64,000 bases of DNA. Source: Anastatus disparis (taxonomy: Eukaryota > Arthropoda > Insecta > Hymenoptera > Eupelmidae). Each line of letters opens with the position of its first letter. The first letter of the stretch is position 1. The position numbers were made by a program, and so were the translations under genes. Location: the NCBI GenBank assembly GCA_017163975.1, contig JAFFSR010000220.1, positions 13,906,001-13,970,000 on the forward strand, read 5' to 3'. Shown here one piece after another: positions 41,324-52,348 of this stretch. The notes beneath the pieces are model-generated. The model saw nothing but the letters and a program-made list of their open reading frames with translations. It made no database searches and was not told the origin of the DNA.

Positions 41324-43452
41324 CTAATTAGGATTCACATCCTTACTTTTGTAACCAATCAATAATTCTATACATGGAATCCTTTCATGATCAGGCATAT
41401 TTAACCACGAATCAATGGGTATATGGACTACTGTGAAAGACATCGCTTCCAATGATTTTATGTTTAATGTAGTTCTACCAACTAGATTTTTCTTATTTAT
41501 GGCATAAGCTTCAGGTGGTAATAACAAAATAGCCATTCTAGAAAAGAAAATAGTTTGAAATTATATTTAAAGTTATGTATGTTATAATATGATATAAAAT
41601 TTTTTTATTTATTTTTGTTACTTTTTGCAATCAGGAGGAATAATTAAATTTTCTAGATTTATATAATTTAAATTTTCAGTTGATTTTATGGACTCAACAG
41701 TAATTGGATGTCCATCTTTGAAAATAACAAGATGATCTACAACAATATTTGATATTATTAATTTTCATTTTATAAAAATATATTGTAAGTATTTTAAATA
41801 AAAATCTTACCAATGCAATGTCCTAAATTTGTTTTTACTTTACTTTTTATGTAAGAAGGGTTTCCTAGAATTCTTTCTAATGAAAAATAGAATGGATTTC
41901 TTCTATTATCAGTAATTTTAGATGCTACAGAAGTCTGTATCAAATCGTTTGGAGGCCATGGCCCAGTATAAGCTGGATATAAAGTCTTAACAGCTTGATA
42001 AAGTTCTTGTAAACATTTATGATATTCATCTGATAATAAATTAACATTTATATCGCTTACACCAAATATTTTTTCAAGTAATATCGTGTCAAAGGAATCC
42101 AATGAAGCCAAATTAAGAGCAAAATAAGATAGTGATGGATGACTCAATGATATTTTTGGATAATTTTTTAATACTATTTCTTTTAGTTTATTCCAATGAG
42201 TTGGTTTAAAATTAGCATTTGATAATCCTTGCATTAAAGTAGTAATATTTAATTCTTGATATGTCAAAATATCAGAATCTTTAATACATTCCTGAACCAA
42301 ATAATTTAAAAATGGTTCAGAAATATATTGAATTTTGTTTAAATTATTCAGAATAAGTATTCCTTCATGAAATGTCCATTTTTCTTTCAAAGTTTTATTA
42401 ATAATTTCTTGCATAAGCAGTGGGCGGTAGAATTCATGATGACTGTAAGAAAAATAAAATTAGTACATTAAATTAATTCCTTATCCATAGTGTAATAATA
42501 CATACCCTTGATATAATTTTTTGAATATTTTTGACATTATTTGTTTTGTTTGTTTTTTATCAAGCTGATTTAAATTGTCTCTAAGCGCATCTAATGCACA
42601 GTTTAGAACATTAAAATAACTTTTTGATGCTATATGAATATGATCGATATTAGCTAAGGAAAGTAAAATTTTTGTTGCATATTCAACATTCAAAAGATGT
42701 CTATGCTTATCATTAATTATATCAATAATATATATAATACTTTTTTCATCTTTTACAAAAAAACATGTATATCGTAGACATTCACACAATTCATGAAGAT
42801 CAGTTCTATCAATTTGTATATATAATTGAGCTTTGAAAACTTCTGGTAATGCTTTTTTTAAGCTTACTGTCAAGTGAGTATCTTTCATGTAAGACAACAT
42901 ATAGGTTAAAAAGATGATTTGATTCAAACTAAAATTATTAATTGATTGACTAATTAATTGTAGAAGCGATTGCATTATCCGAGTGTTAGAAGGTACTTTA
43001 AGCAAAGACAACGATTTAAGTACACTTAGCAATTGTGGTACATCCAATCCTATTAAATTTGTTTGCAAAATATTGCATAATTTTTGAAACTCTGGATAAT
43101 TATGAACAATTTCTGGATATATATCTTTCTGTTCCTGTTGAATAAAATTTAATGCATTTACAAGTGTACATCCATCAGTAGTTTTTTTATTTGCTTCAAT
43201 AGATGCAACAATACTTGAAATATCTTGATTGTCGCTTAATGAATTGAAAATTTGTTTTGATTTACTTGTTTTCTCTATTTCATCTAAAATAAGAAAAAAG
43301 TATGAAAACTATATCATTTAAATTAAAGTAACCAAAAAATATTTACCTTTAATTAGATTACTACTATAACAAAATCGTACAGCTGTAGAACATTTTGGTA
43401 AAAGGGTAAAGTTTCTTGAGCACATGGATAATAGCACCATTGATCTAGCCAT
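41324..43452 (-). CDS. FAST kinase-domain / RAP-domain mitochondrial protein (5 exons)
   Basis: Exons in coding order: 43347-43452, 42506-43283, 41811-42442, 41622-41736, 41324-41537; total 1845 nt, 614 residues, all phases consistent. The first 35 residues (MARSMVLLSMCSRNFTLLPK and on) lack acidic residues and are rich in Arg/Ser/Leu, a mitochondrial targeting signal. The middle is all leucine-rich helical repeats of the FAST_1/FAST_2 type. The C-terminus has a RAP domain: GHCIDHLVIFKDGHPI, a KKMAILLLPPEAYAINKKNL block and a SWLNMPDHERIPCIELLIG block ending near KSKDVNPN. FASTKD family proteins bind and process mitochondrial RNA in the matrix. Length fits FASTKD4/TBRG4 or a related insect member, but I cannot assign the paralogue. 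The RAP domain is split by the last two introns. Confidence 0.87.
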
Positions 43453-43758
43453 TATGAAATATAAATAAAATTAAAAATAATCAATTCTTAAAAACTTTCA
43501 ACCTCAAGTACTAATATCAAAAAATTTGATTCATCATAAAGAAATTTGAAACATTAAAAATTCTTCAATATCTATCTAAATTTTCGTTTGATTCTTAAAT
43601 TAAGCATTTAGAAATTATTTAAAAAATCTTATTTTTATATAATATATACTAATAAATAAATGTACAGATGACTTTTAAAGGTTAGATATTTCAAATTTAT
43701 AACCACGAACAACATAAGGCGGAAGAAGGGGACTTTAAGGTGCCAGCACATGAGTTCC
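43453..43758. other. 5' flank of the FASTKD gene
   Basis: Upstream sequence of the minus-strand FASTK/RAP-domain gene, expected to contain its promoter. No TATA box or other recognisable site stands out. Confidence 0.35.
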
Positions 43759-43860
43759 TAAGGCTCGAATTTATAGTCCACACTTAGCACTCAAACATCA
43801 TTCTATCTTACTCTTTCACCATAAGAAAAATAAAGACAAAGTGATGTTTGAGTGCTGAGG
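43759..43860. mobile_element. Small MITE-like inverted repeat, family member 1
   Basis: AGCACTCAAACATCA at about 43786 is repeated as its reverse complement TGATGTTTGAGTGCT at about 43842. The left end TAAGGCTCGAATTTATAG is nearly identical to the left end of the inverted repeat at 60698-60835, so the two look like members of one family. There is no coding capacity. Confidence 0.5.
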
Positions 43861-45041
43861 AGAACACGTAATTACGTAATATCAAAATCAGAATAATTTG
43901 AAAAAACACGTGTATTCGTTCCGTAGCGATTTCTTCAAAACGCTTTTTATTACAAATATATTGTCATTTCAGTTTAAAAAGTAGTCACTAGAACAATAAA
44001 AATATACTTGTTCTTGTTAAAAAAATAGTCTTGTTCGTAGTTAATAAAAAATATAGAATATATTTAATTAAATAATTAATATACTCCAAAAACAGTATTG
44101 GAACATATTTGATTGAAACGAAAATTCTTTAATAAGATATGACAAAAAATTTTTTTATAATATAATTCAATTTTGTATATAATATATAAATTAAGTCTAT
44201 TTATCAATATATATGAGTTTGAGTATTGAGAAAATATTAATTTTAAATGTTTAGTTTACGTGACGATATTACGCTAAACATTTTTTTGCTTATTAAATAA
44301 ATACCAATTTTAAATTTAAAAATATTCTATTATTTTGTGGCTTTGAACATTATCTTGTATAATTTTTCAAAACTATTTAATTATTCAAATAATATAATTT
44401 TAATATCATCTACACAATATTAATGAAAAAAATAATTAAATTTAAAAAAATATTTAACTGTAAGTATCATTGAAAAACTATTTAAAATTCAATTTATTTA
44501 ATCATCAAGCAGAAGCAATTATAGTTTTAGATTAAATTTCAATCTCTGTGCAAAGTTAGCATCAACAACCGAATTCAAATTAGCGCGGTGATAAATTTAT
44601 TTATTCCGTTTTCTCAGATCATGTGCTTGCAACCTAACTCCGTATGAAAAAAATTTGACTTGGAGACAGAAAAATCATGTTCGCTGTAAAGGAATAACCA
44701 TTCACTAGCTGGGTTTAACGCCTCGCGCGGGGGCTAATTCAATTAAATTATGTGTTTATTAAAAACTTAAAATTTAAGTTTTTTATGATTTTGTAAAAAA
44801 AAAATTATTTTAATAGAATAGATAAAAATGTATTGTAGAAAATGTAATTTTTGTGAATATTCTTCAATCTATTGTCCAAAACATTTGCGCTGATATTACT
44901 AATCGATTAATAATATTAATCGTTTGAGGAGTCTTACTCTATAATTGTGCGTACTTCTTTTTGTGTACTTACTTTTATTAATGGTATTTATACTAGTGAA
45001 AATCATAAAAATTGAAAAAAATAAAGATTTCAATCCATGTA

Positions 45042-46001
45042 CAGTACCGTCCATAAATTCGTGAACAAAATTTTGAAAAACATCGCTCCTTTAAAAAGCA
45101 TTATCTCTGCTTCTAATGGTCGTAGAATAAAAGTAAAAAAAGTAAATTAAAGTATACGAAAAATACTAACTTTTTATGGTGTTTAAAATTTTTCCAAACT
45201 ATTTTTTCCATTTTTTATCCTTCTTTAAAAAAATGTCAATTTTTCACATTTTTAAACATTTTTTCAATCACTTATATCTTTTTTGGAAATGATTATTAAT
45301 AAAAAATTCCAACGGGAATCGAAAGAATTCTAAAAAATCTAAAATTTATCACCAATGGTTTTTTTCTACAATGCTTATTAAGGTAGTTATAAGCAATCCA
45401 ATGTTGTGATGTAGTATAATAAAAATACGAATAATAATATGCAAATAATGATTCAGAATATTTTTTTTTCATATTTCTTGAAAAATTAAGTGTTATTTTG
45501 TCAAAAATTAAAGTTTTTTCCTAAAAAATTATGACAATAAATAATTGTAAAAAGTTTATATACAAATATGTTGAAATAATTAAATTTTCATTGATGTTTC
45601 CGTTAAATTATTCGTAATTTTATTATAGTACTTCTTAACATTGGATTGCTTATAACTACCTTAATAAGCATTGTAGAAAAAAAAGCATTAGTGATAAATT
45701 TTAGATTTTTTAGAATTCTTTCGATTCCCGTTGGAATTTTTTATTAATAATCATTTCCAAAAAAGATATAAGTGATTGAAAAAATGTTTAAAAATGTGAA
45801 AAATTGACATTTTTTTAAAGAAGGATAAAAAATGGAAAAAATAGTTTGGAAAAATTTTAAACACCATAAAAAGTTAGTATTTTTCGTATACTTTAATTTA
45901 CTTTTTTTATTTTTATTCTACGACCATTAGAACCAGAGGTAATGCTCTTTAAAGGAGCGATGTTTTTCAAAATTTTGTTCACGAATTTATGGACGGTACT
46001 G
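45042..46001. mobile_element. 960 bp foldback (MITE-like) element, CAGTACCG ends, TA target duplication
   Basis: The left end CAGTACCGTCCATAAATTCG is matched by its reverse complement at the right end, with TA at 45040-45041 and 46002-46003. The inverted arms are nearly perfect over at least 380 bp each: both hold the GCTTATTAAGGTAGTTATAA segment in opposite orientation (about 45370 and 45650). Only about 170 bp forms the loop. No transposase is encoded. The first eight bases are the same as in the element at 2779-3931. Confidence 0.9.
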
Positions 46002-46786
46002 TATAAAAATTAAATAAATGCGTTTTATGTTAAATATTAATAATTAATAAGAATTCTTATAATTTTAGGTTTGTATTATGATTGTTTAAAGAATAAATCG
46101 TTTTAAATACTATAAAGGCTTGTTACTTTATGCAACTAGCGAGATGAAATATTTTATACGTGATTTTAGAAAAGACAAAAAGATTTTAAATTATTAAAAA
46201 TTTTAAAAGAAAATATTTAAATTTAAAAAATTTTAGATCTTAAGATAAATAGATAGATATTCATTTATTAAGAACGAAATGTCAAAAAAAAAATTCTATA
46301 CTTCTCTTTGGAAAGTTCTCATGAGGCCCAAAGTATTATGAACAAATTATTTTTGTGATGTATATAGTTTTTTTTTGCATATGTTTAAATTCGTGTTATT
46401 TTGAGAAATTTTCGAAATCCTCAAAATTTTTTAAAGGAAATTGCAAAAGCTTTAAAATGAGACCTCGAATTTATGTTTGACTGATTTTTTATTATGTTAC
46501 AGCTGTTTTCATGAAAAATTAACATTTTTTCTATGCATTGAATTTTATTATTTTCATTAAAGTTGAATTGAAGTTACTGAATTTAGATGAGTATGTACAT
46601 TAATTAGAACCATTAGAAAACAAATTGAAAGATAAAATTTACATTTATAAAAAAGGTTTTTTACTTTTACAAAAAGTTACCAGAAAATACCAAGAATTTA
46701 AAAAATCTCGAAAGAATATTAAAAATAAATTAAATTAAATATACTGGTATGTAATGAGATTTATTTAACTTTCGAAAATTGTTTCA

Positions 46787-46790
<4 letters not shown>

Positions 46791-46845
<55 letters not shown>
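46791..46845. repeat. (AT)n microsatellite
   Basis: About 27 uninterrupted AT dinucleotide repeats, expected to vary in length between individuals. Confidence 0.95.
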
Positions 46846-46847
<2 letters not shown>

Positions 46848-47320
46848 AAAAATCAATTTAAAAAAAATAGAAATATTTTGTCAAAATTAGTTACATTATA
46901 AAACACTTTTTTGAAGACATTATATTTAAATATTGGAGCACTTGCTTAATATAAAGAGTGTAGAGAGAAGTCGTTCAAGATTTATTAAAAACGTTTAAAC
47001 ATAATTATTGTGCAACATAAATATATCTTATCTATTTTTTTTTACTCAATAATGTGAGTAGAAATACATTCGAATAATTGGCTTTATAAATCGTACTTAC
47101 ACAAAAAAAATACTTGATCAAAAAATTTACATTCACAATTTTATTCACACAAACAGTGGAGACTTGAAATTCATATTTAAAATAAAATTTATTAATACGC
47201 TTACTATTTACATCTTACTTAAAAAATTTTTATTTATACATAAGTTTTTAATTTTTTATTTGTTGTGGTCTAATTATGAATTGTGATAGAGGCCTTGATA
47301 ATTTTATTTGACTCATAGGT

Positions 47321-47435
47321 CTAAAAATTAGATTCCACAGAATCTGTCGTTGATGGACGTGTTCTCATCACTAGCGGTATGAGCTCATGTAATATCTTCA
47401 ATAGTACACCTGAATGACTTCCTTCAGCAACACTC
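47321..47435 (-). CDS. Putative 3'-terminal exon of an unidentified minus-strand gene
   Basis: On the minus strand a strong acceptor (TTTTTTTGCAG) is followed by a 115 nt open frame reading VLLKILHELIPLVMRTRPS in its middle and ending in TAG at 47321-47323. An AATAAA signal lies about 13 nt further on (47303-47308). The codon content looks like real protein rather than the AT-rich noise around it. One candidate preceding exon is 48009-48055 (donor GTAAAA), which joins in a phase-compatible way and reads KKCIALNSGIQ. Exons further upstream were not found, so the gene may be longer, decayed, or wrongly inferred. I do not recognise the family. Confidence 0.4.
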
Positions 47436-47642
47436 CTGCAAAAAAATTATATAAATTTCCTTTTTAAATTATTTTTTAATATGTATACACATGTGCATAT
47501 ATATCTGTTTATTTTTTTTTAAATTAACTTAATAGAATTAATCAAAAATATTTTAGTGTATGAATTTAATTTTATAACTAATTATGAATCAATTTTAACA
47601 TTTTAGATCTTATGATTGATGCATTTATATTTTGCATATGCA

Positions 47643-47646
<4 letters not shown>

Positions 47647-47676
<30 letters not shown>
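47647..47676. repeat. (TA)n microsatellite
   Basis: About 15 TA dinucleotide repeats. Confidence 0.9.
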
Positions 47677-47678
<2 letters not shown>

Positions 47679-48055
47679 TTGCAAAAAAAAATTGTAAACT
47701 ATTGAATTATTATTGTAATATATAGGTTGGGAAGTAATGAATTAAATAAAAAGTATTTTAACAATAATATTAATTTTTTTAAAATCAGATCGCAATTGCA
47801 CAAAACTAATTTAGTTTCTATTAACAGTAGTAAAAAAAAATAGTATGGACAGTCTCTTAAATCATAATACATCGCGAAATATAATAATCTAAGGAGATAT
47901 ATTTTTGTATATTACAAATCTATAGCAATAAAAATGTTTGTGAGATTTAAAATTTATCGAAATTATAATTAATTTAATAAAAATTATTAAATGTTATAAG
48001 CTTTTTACCTCTGGATCCCTGAGTTAAGGGCGATACACTTTTTCGAGCATCTAGA

Positions 48056-50092
48056 CTATATAGTGTCGGTATTGCAATCCTTTTATTGAGCTTAAAGTGG
48101 ATCCACGTAAATTTTCTTAGTTTAAAAGCAGCAGTCATTGTGTCGATTAAATGCTTATCTTATGTTGTTTTATTTCTGATAAAAATCCTTGACAATTGCT
48201 TTGTATATAATACATTATCCTCGATAATTAACCCAGTAAACTTAGACAAAAAAATCATAAATTCAATGTAAAATAATAATAAGTAGCCATATACAGATAG
48301 ATATATTTAATGATAAAACGTAGAATTTTTGAAGGGTGCTAAAAATGAAAATTATAGACATTGTTTAAATAAGGATCAAAACAAAATTTATTAAAATGTT
48401 AATTTTTTGAGACACTGCAAATTCTTATGCAGTTGAGCGTATTAAAGTTATGTTGATTATAAGTCAAAGCTATTAATTTCAATAGATATAAATTTTAATG
48501 GATGATTTATTGAGGTCCGTTAGGGAAAGCTTACAAAGGGAATAGATTTAAGCTGGAATCTCTGATATTTTATTGTTGTATGGTGATTTTGTTATTTGAC
48601 TAGTGCTTTGTATCAACTGTTACAGTATACAAACTCTGATGTTACAATTTTTTACATAAATCTATGACTTTCCCTTATAATTTGTTATAATAATGATAAA
48701 GTTTTTATATGATATTTTTAAGGTTATTTGTTAGTAAGCTATATATTTTCGGCTGTTCAAGTTGTTGATCAATAATAGAATTGGTTAAACTAAGTAAAAG
48801 ATAAAAATAATAGTCGAATAAGAACCAAAACTCAAAATCAGCATTGCTTAATTTTGATGGAAATAACTCGGTGGAAATTATAGAACAATTAACGTTAACG
48901 AAATCAAAATAAAAGAGCATAAATACGAGACAACCTCGAGAAACGGTAGAAAAGCAGGGCACTTTCCAGGATTTAATTTAAATTAATTTTTTCCATTTCC
49001 GTCATCACCTTTTTATTTTTATTTAAAATATTTGCGAGTTAAATATATGTGTCATTATTTAAAACAAAATTCTACGTGTAACATAAATCAAGTATCTACT
49101 TTACTGCCTATCTTCATTATTATTCATTCTTCATTTTCTTTATCAGTATTATACTTTCTCAATCTTTATTATTCTTTCTTATAGGACGTAAGTGAAGAAA
49201 GGTATGAAAATCTAAATAACTATACAACAATTATCAGAATACACCCCAAACACTAATCATGAAAACAAAAGCAAAATCAAATTTGTAATATGAAAAATAA
49301 ATGTACACATATAATATACATTTAAAGTGTTTTTATTTAGTCCTTACATTAACAATATAATTTTGTTACGTCATAAACTTATCTTTTATTAACATTTGTA
49401 AATTAAAATTCTTCAGTTATTGAACAGTCGCATTATTTCATTATTAAGCGAAATTAAGTAGATCATAAGAAAAGAATCAGAACGTGTATTTCGAAATTAC
49501 CAAACGAATCCTAAAACCAAGACACACATCGCGAAACATATTATTGAAACTTAAGAAAATTGATAAATAAAAATCGATGTAAAAGATAATAAATCTCATA
49601 AACAAAGCTGAGTATAAAAACTAAATTGAAACCGATGTAAATCGGTACTACCCCGGGTTTCTTTTGGTAATACGTTTACACTACCCGTAGGTTATCATTA
49701 AATTTCAGTAGCAATTTGATTGTGAGTTACATATTATTATCTATTATTATTATTATATACTTCAGTAGCAATTTTATTGTGAGTTATATATCATCAATTA
49801 TCAAAATATACGCGTATAAAATTAATTGTTATAAAGTGTTAAAAAATATTAATAAACTCGAGTCTTTATAAAATTGTGCCTATTCATTTGTCTACCTGTA
49901 CTCAGCATCAATCTACTTAAGAAACACCATAAGGTAAGAATATATTTAATATACTTTTTAATTAAAATCATTAAAAAAATATCCTTTAATAATTTTCAAT
50001 AGTGAGAGCGATCTCAATCAATCAAATATTGGTGGAGATTTTTCTACCACTAGATTGCAATCTAGTACATATATTTAACGTCGCTGTATTTA
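48056..50092. other. Gene-poor stretch with a short direct repeat
   Basis: No gene supported. A direct repeat of about 30 bp (CTTCAGTAGCAATTTGATTG against CTTCAGTAGCAATTTTATTG) occurs at about 49704 and 49762, separated by ATT repeats. The stretch 49620-50040 contains AATAAA and a TTGGTGGAGA sequence that recall the end of a retroelement LTR, but a second LTR was not found. Confidence 0.35.
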
Positions 50093-50240
50093 AGCTATCA
50101 TTACGATACTAATTAGCGACGGAGTTCATCAGTGTGTTTATAAACAAAACACGTGTAACTTACAGCGGTGCTTATATAAATTAGCCGAAAGCGAGACTAG
50201 AACCCAGGGCTACTCGAGATTACAAGTCCATTGCTTATTA
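50093..50240 (-). mobile_element. tRNA-Thr-related SINE, copy 2
   Basis: On the minus strand this carries ACTTGTAATCTCGAG (anticodon TGT in a tRNA reading) and a T-arm-like CCTGGGTTCTAGTC. The tail AGCACCGCTGTAAGTTACAC then matches the tail of the copy at 10083-10231. Homology covers tail positions down to GTCGCTAATTAGTATCGTAA. It lies next to the Polinton-type ORF. Confidence 0.65.
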
Positions 50241-50371
50241 ATATGCATACATCTTTAAGAATACTTATATTGTTTAACATTTATTTACTTTCATTATTAA
50301 CATTAAATATTTGAAATCTTATAAAATCATAATATAATATTATTTTAATTTTAAATTATTCGTTTTAATTT

Positions 50372-50393
50372 AGTCCTGGCGAAAGCCAGGACT
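50372..50393. other. Perfect 9-bp hairpin with GAAA tetraloop
   Basis: AGTCCTGGC, loop GAAA, GCCAGGACT. On the plus strand the loop is a GNRA tetraloop closed by a C-G pair. It is GC-rich in a very AT-rich setting and lies 206 bp beyond the end of the Polinton-type ORF. Confidence 0.6.
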
Positions 50394-50598
50394 TAACAAT
50401 TTAAACTTTTATTTTTAATAGATATTAAAATTAATGTAGGCATCTGTTACACAAATACTTTTGTATTTTACACTTTGATATTTGCATAAATAGTAGCCGT
50501 GATAAATTCTTAATTTAAACCTAGTGAAAATTGTTTACATCTTCATCATTATATTACACATCTTCGTTATCATCAATGTAAAAGCTTTACAGGAGAAG

Positions 50599-51240
50599 TT
50601 AATTATTGTGAATATCCATAGTGTTTTTAGTTATGCGCAATAGAGCGATATAAAATTTCTCTGAACGTTTTTTCAATATAAACAAATTAAGTGAAATATT
50701 ATTTTGCATTTCAAATCTTGAAACATGTGTTGGTTTGACTGGAAATTGTATACCTTTGAAATCTAATTCATTTCTGTATTTTTCATACGTTGATACTGTT
50801 TGAATTTTTTTTAGCTGGATGTAGTGCCGAAAGATTGCCCCTTTGTAGCATTTATCATCGAAATTCTCAATATTGATGCAAGCGTGTTCGTTTTTAATTA
50901 GGTCAGGTAGTTCAATGTACGAACTACATCTCATTGGATTGTACTTGTTTGTATGGACACACATATTAACTATTGAACGTAATGTCCAGTCTGAATCTTT
51001 TTCTCCAAATTCTTTCATTTCCATTTGTACAGGCTTACGCACATTTTCTGTGAACCATTCTTTTAAATTTGTTTGAAAAATTAGTTCAGTCTTAGTATTA
51101 AAATACTTAGTTTCACTTGTTACTACATTCGGTTTTGTTAAAATATATTCAGTTGCTAATACAACGTACACTTTTACGGCATTTTCGTTCTTTAACATAT
51201 TTCTTACACACGCTGTAAATAAATGAAGTGAATCATCCAT
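50599..51240 (-). CDS. Polinton/Maverick-type ORF (N-terminal part of arthropod polB region)
   Basis: A 213-residue open frame starting MDDSLHLFTACVRNMLKNEN. The block CSSYIELPDLIKNEHACINI, then FDDKCYKGAI, then ELDFKGIQFPVK and MQNNISLNLF, is the pattern I know from proteins encoded with, or at the N-terminus of, family-B DNA polymerase ORFs of arthropod Polintons/adinto-like viruses. In those the block reads IKN.D.KCF.W.IL.ALHP; here the segment after KCYK is diverged (FRHYIQLKK), suggesting decay or a small shift. No polymerase exonuclease or palm motifs (YGDTD) follow, so it is a fragment. It has no intron. It stands at the left edge of the cluster of virus-derived sequence at 52-58 kb. 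Family call is from memory of the motif pattern, not from a search. Confidence 0.5.
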   Translation of the reverse strand: MDDSLHLFTACVRNMLKNENAVKVYVVLATEYILTKPNVVTSETKYFNTKTELIFQTNLKEWFTENVRKPVQMEMKEFGEKDSDWTLRSIVNMCVHTNKYNPMRCSSYIELPDLIKNEHACINIENFDDKCYKGAIFRHYIQLKKIQTVSTYEKYRNELDFKGIQFPVKPTHVSRFEMQNNISLNLFILKKRSEKFYIALLRITKNTMDIHNN

Positions 51241-52348
51241 AAATTAGAAAACATATATTTTTCAAATTAATAATCACTTCCGATCTGACACGACTAAATG
51301 AAGCATCCGATTTTTTTCATTTCACTCTATCTCTTCGTCTCTCACGTCTTTGCATTACACCTTCACCAAGTTTAAACAGATATTTCAGTTTATTCTGAAC
51401 ACCTTTAAGTACAGCAATAGTAGATATGAACTTTTGTTTTATAAAAACACTTGCACCATCTTGATGTAAAAAAATGTTTTAAAAGTCTAGAATTTTTGTT
51501 AAATAAATCACTCCAGTTGAGAATTTCATCACAATTATGATGTTCTTTTGCCATAAAATTATATGTTTATAGCATTGTATCTACAAGTTTTTTAAAATCG
51601 TAAACAGGCATGTTGATGATTTATATTTTTCAAATGGTATTTACTACTTTGCAAGCTTCTTGAGTACTAAACATTATTACTGTCATACTTGCCTTTCATA
51701 GAGATGAATTGCGTTGTAAGATTCTAAAAAGATCGATTATGAATCAGTGCGTAGTTGTTTCTTGGAATTATACTTGGAATTTGCGACGCCAATTTTCGGC
51801 CTCGCTTTAGTGACGGCATTATTAGAAAATTTAATTCTTTTCATTTACTAAAATGAAGTTTTCTTCTACCTGATCGCTTTTTCTTACTATTTAAATTATT
51901 TTTTTTTGTCAACGTGCGTCTGTCATATTTTTATTTTCATGAAATTAGAGCTGTCAGAGTATTAATTTAAATAAAGTCATTTTTCCGCTCATTTATGTGC
52001 CATGGCGACGACAAAGGATATAAAAGAAAATAGATCTTTGCGTAAAATATACGAAAAGAAGAAATTAAAAAAAGAAAAGAGAAGAAAATGAAGACTTTAA
52101 TATAGAGAATTATCATAAGGACTTCTATTATTATTTTATTTATTTGTAAAAATTTATGCGTTAAAAAAATAATTTAATTGTAATGCGTGCGAGCGCCATA
52201 GAAGCATTACACGCCATGAAAAGATAAAGGTCGTCAGAACGGAGCGTCGTAATTGGTTATTAATTAAACAAAATTTTCGTTGCCCGTCAAAGAAAGCGGG
52301 TCTTTGGTTAGTGCATATAGAGCCAAAAAACAGTACGGATGTGCCGTA
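51241..52348. other. Spacer between the Polinton-type ORF and the repeated virus-like units
   Basis: No ORF or repeat recognised. A segment of higher GC content at about 52180-52320 leads into the first repeated unit and may belong to it. Confidence 0.35.

Noticed and set aside
48705..48962. Minus-strand open frame of 85 codons
   Set aside because: Phe/Leu/Tyr/Ser-rich translation of AT-rich DNA with no splice context or recognised family.
49600..50040. Possible solo LTR (AATAAA, then TTGGTGGAGA resembling an LTR end and primer-binding site)
   Set aside because: No TG...CA ends with a target duplication and no second LTR or retroelement ORF could be found.
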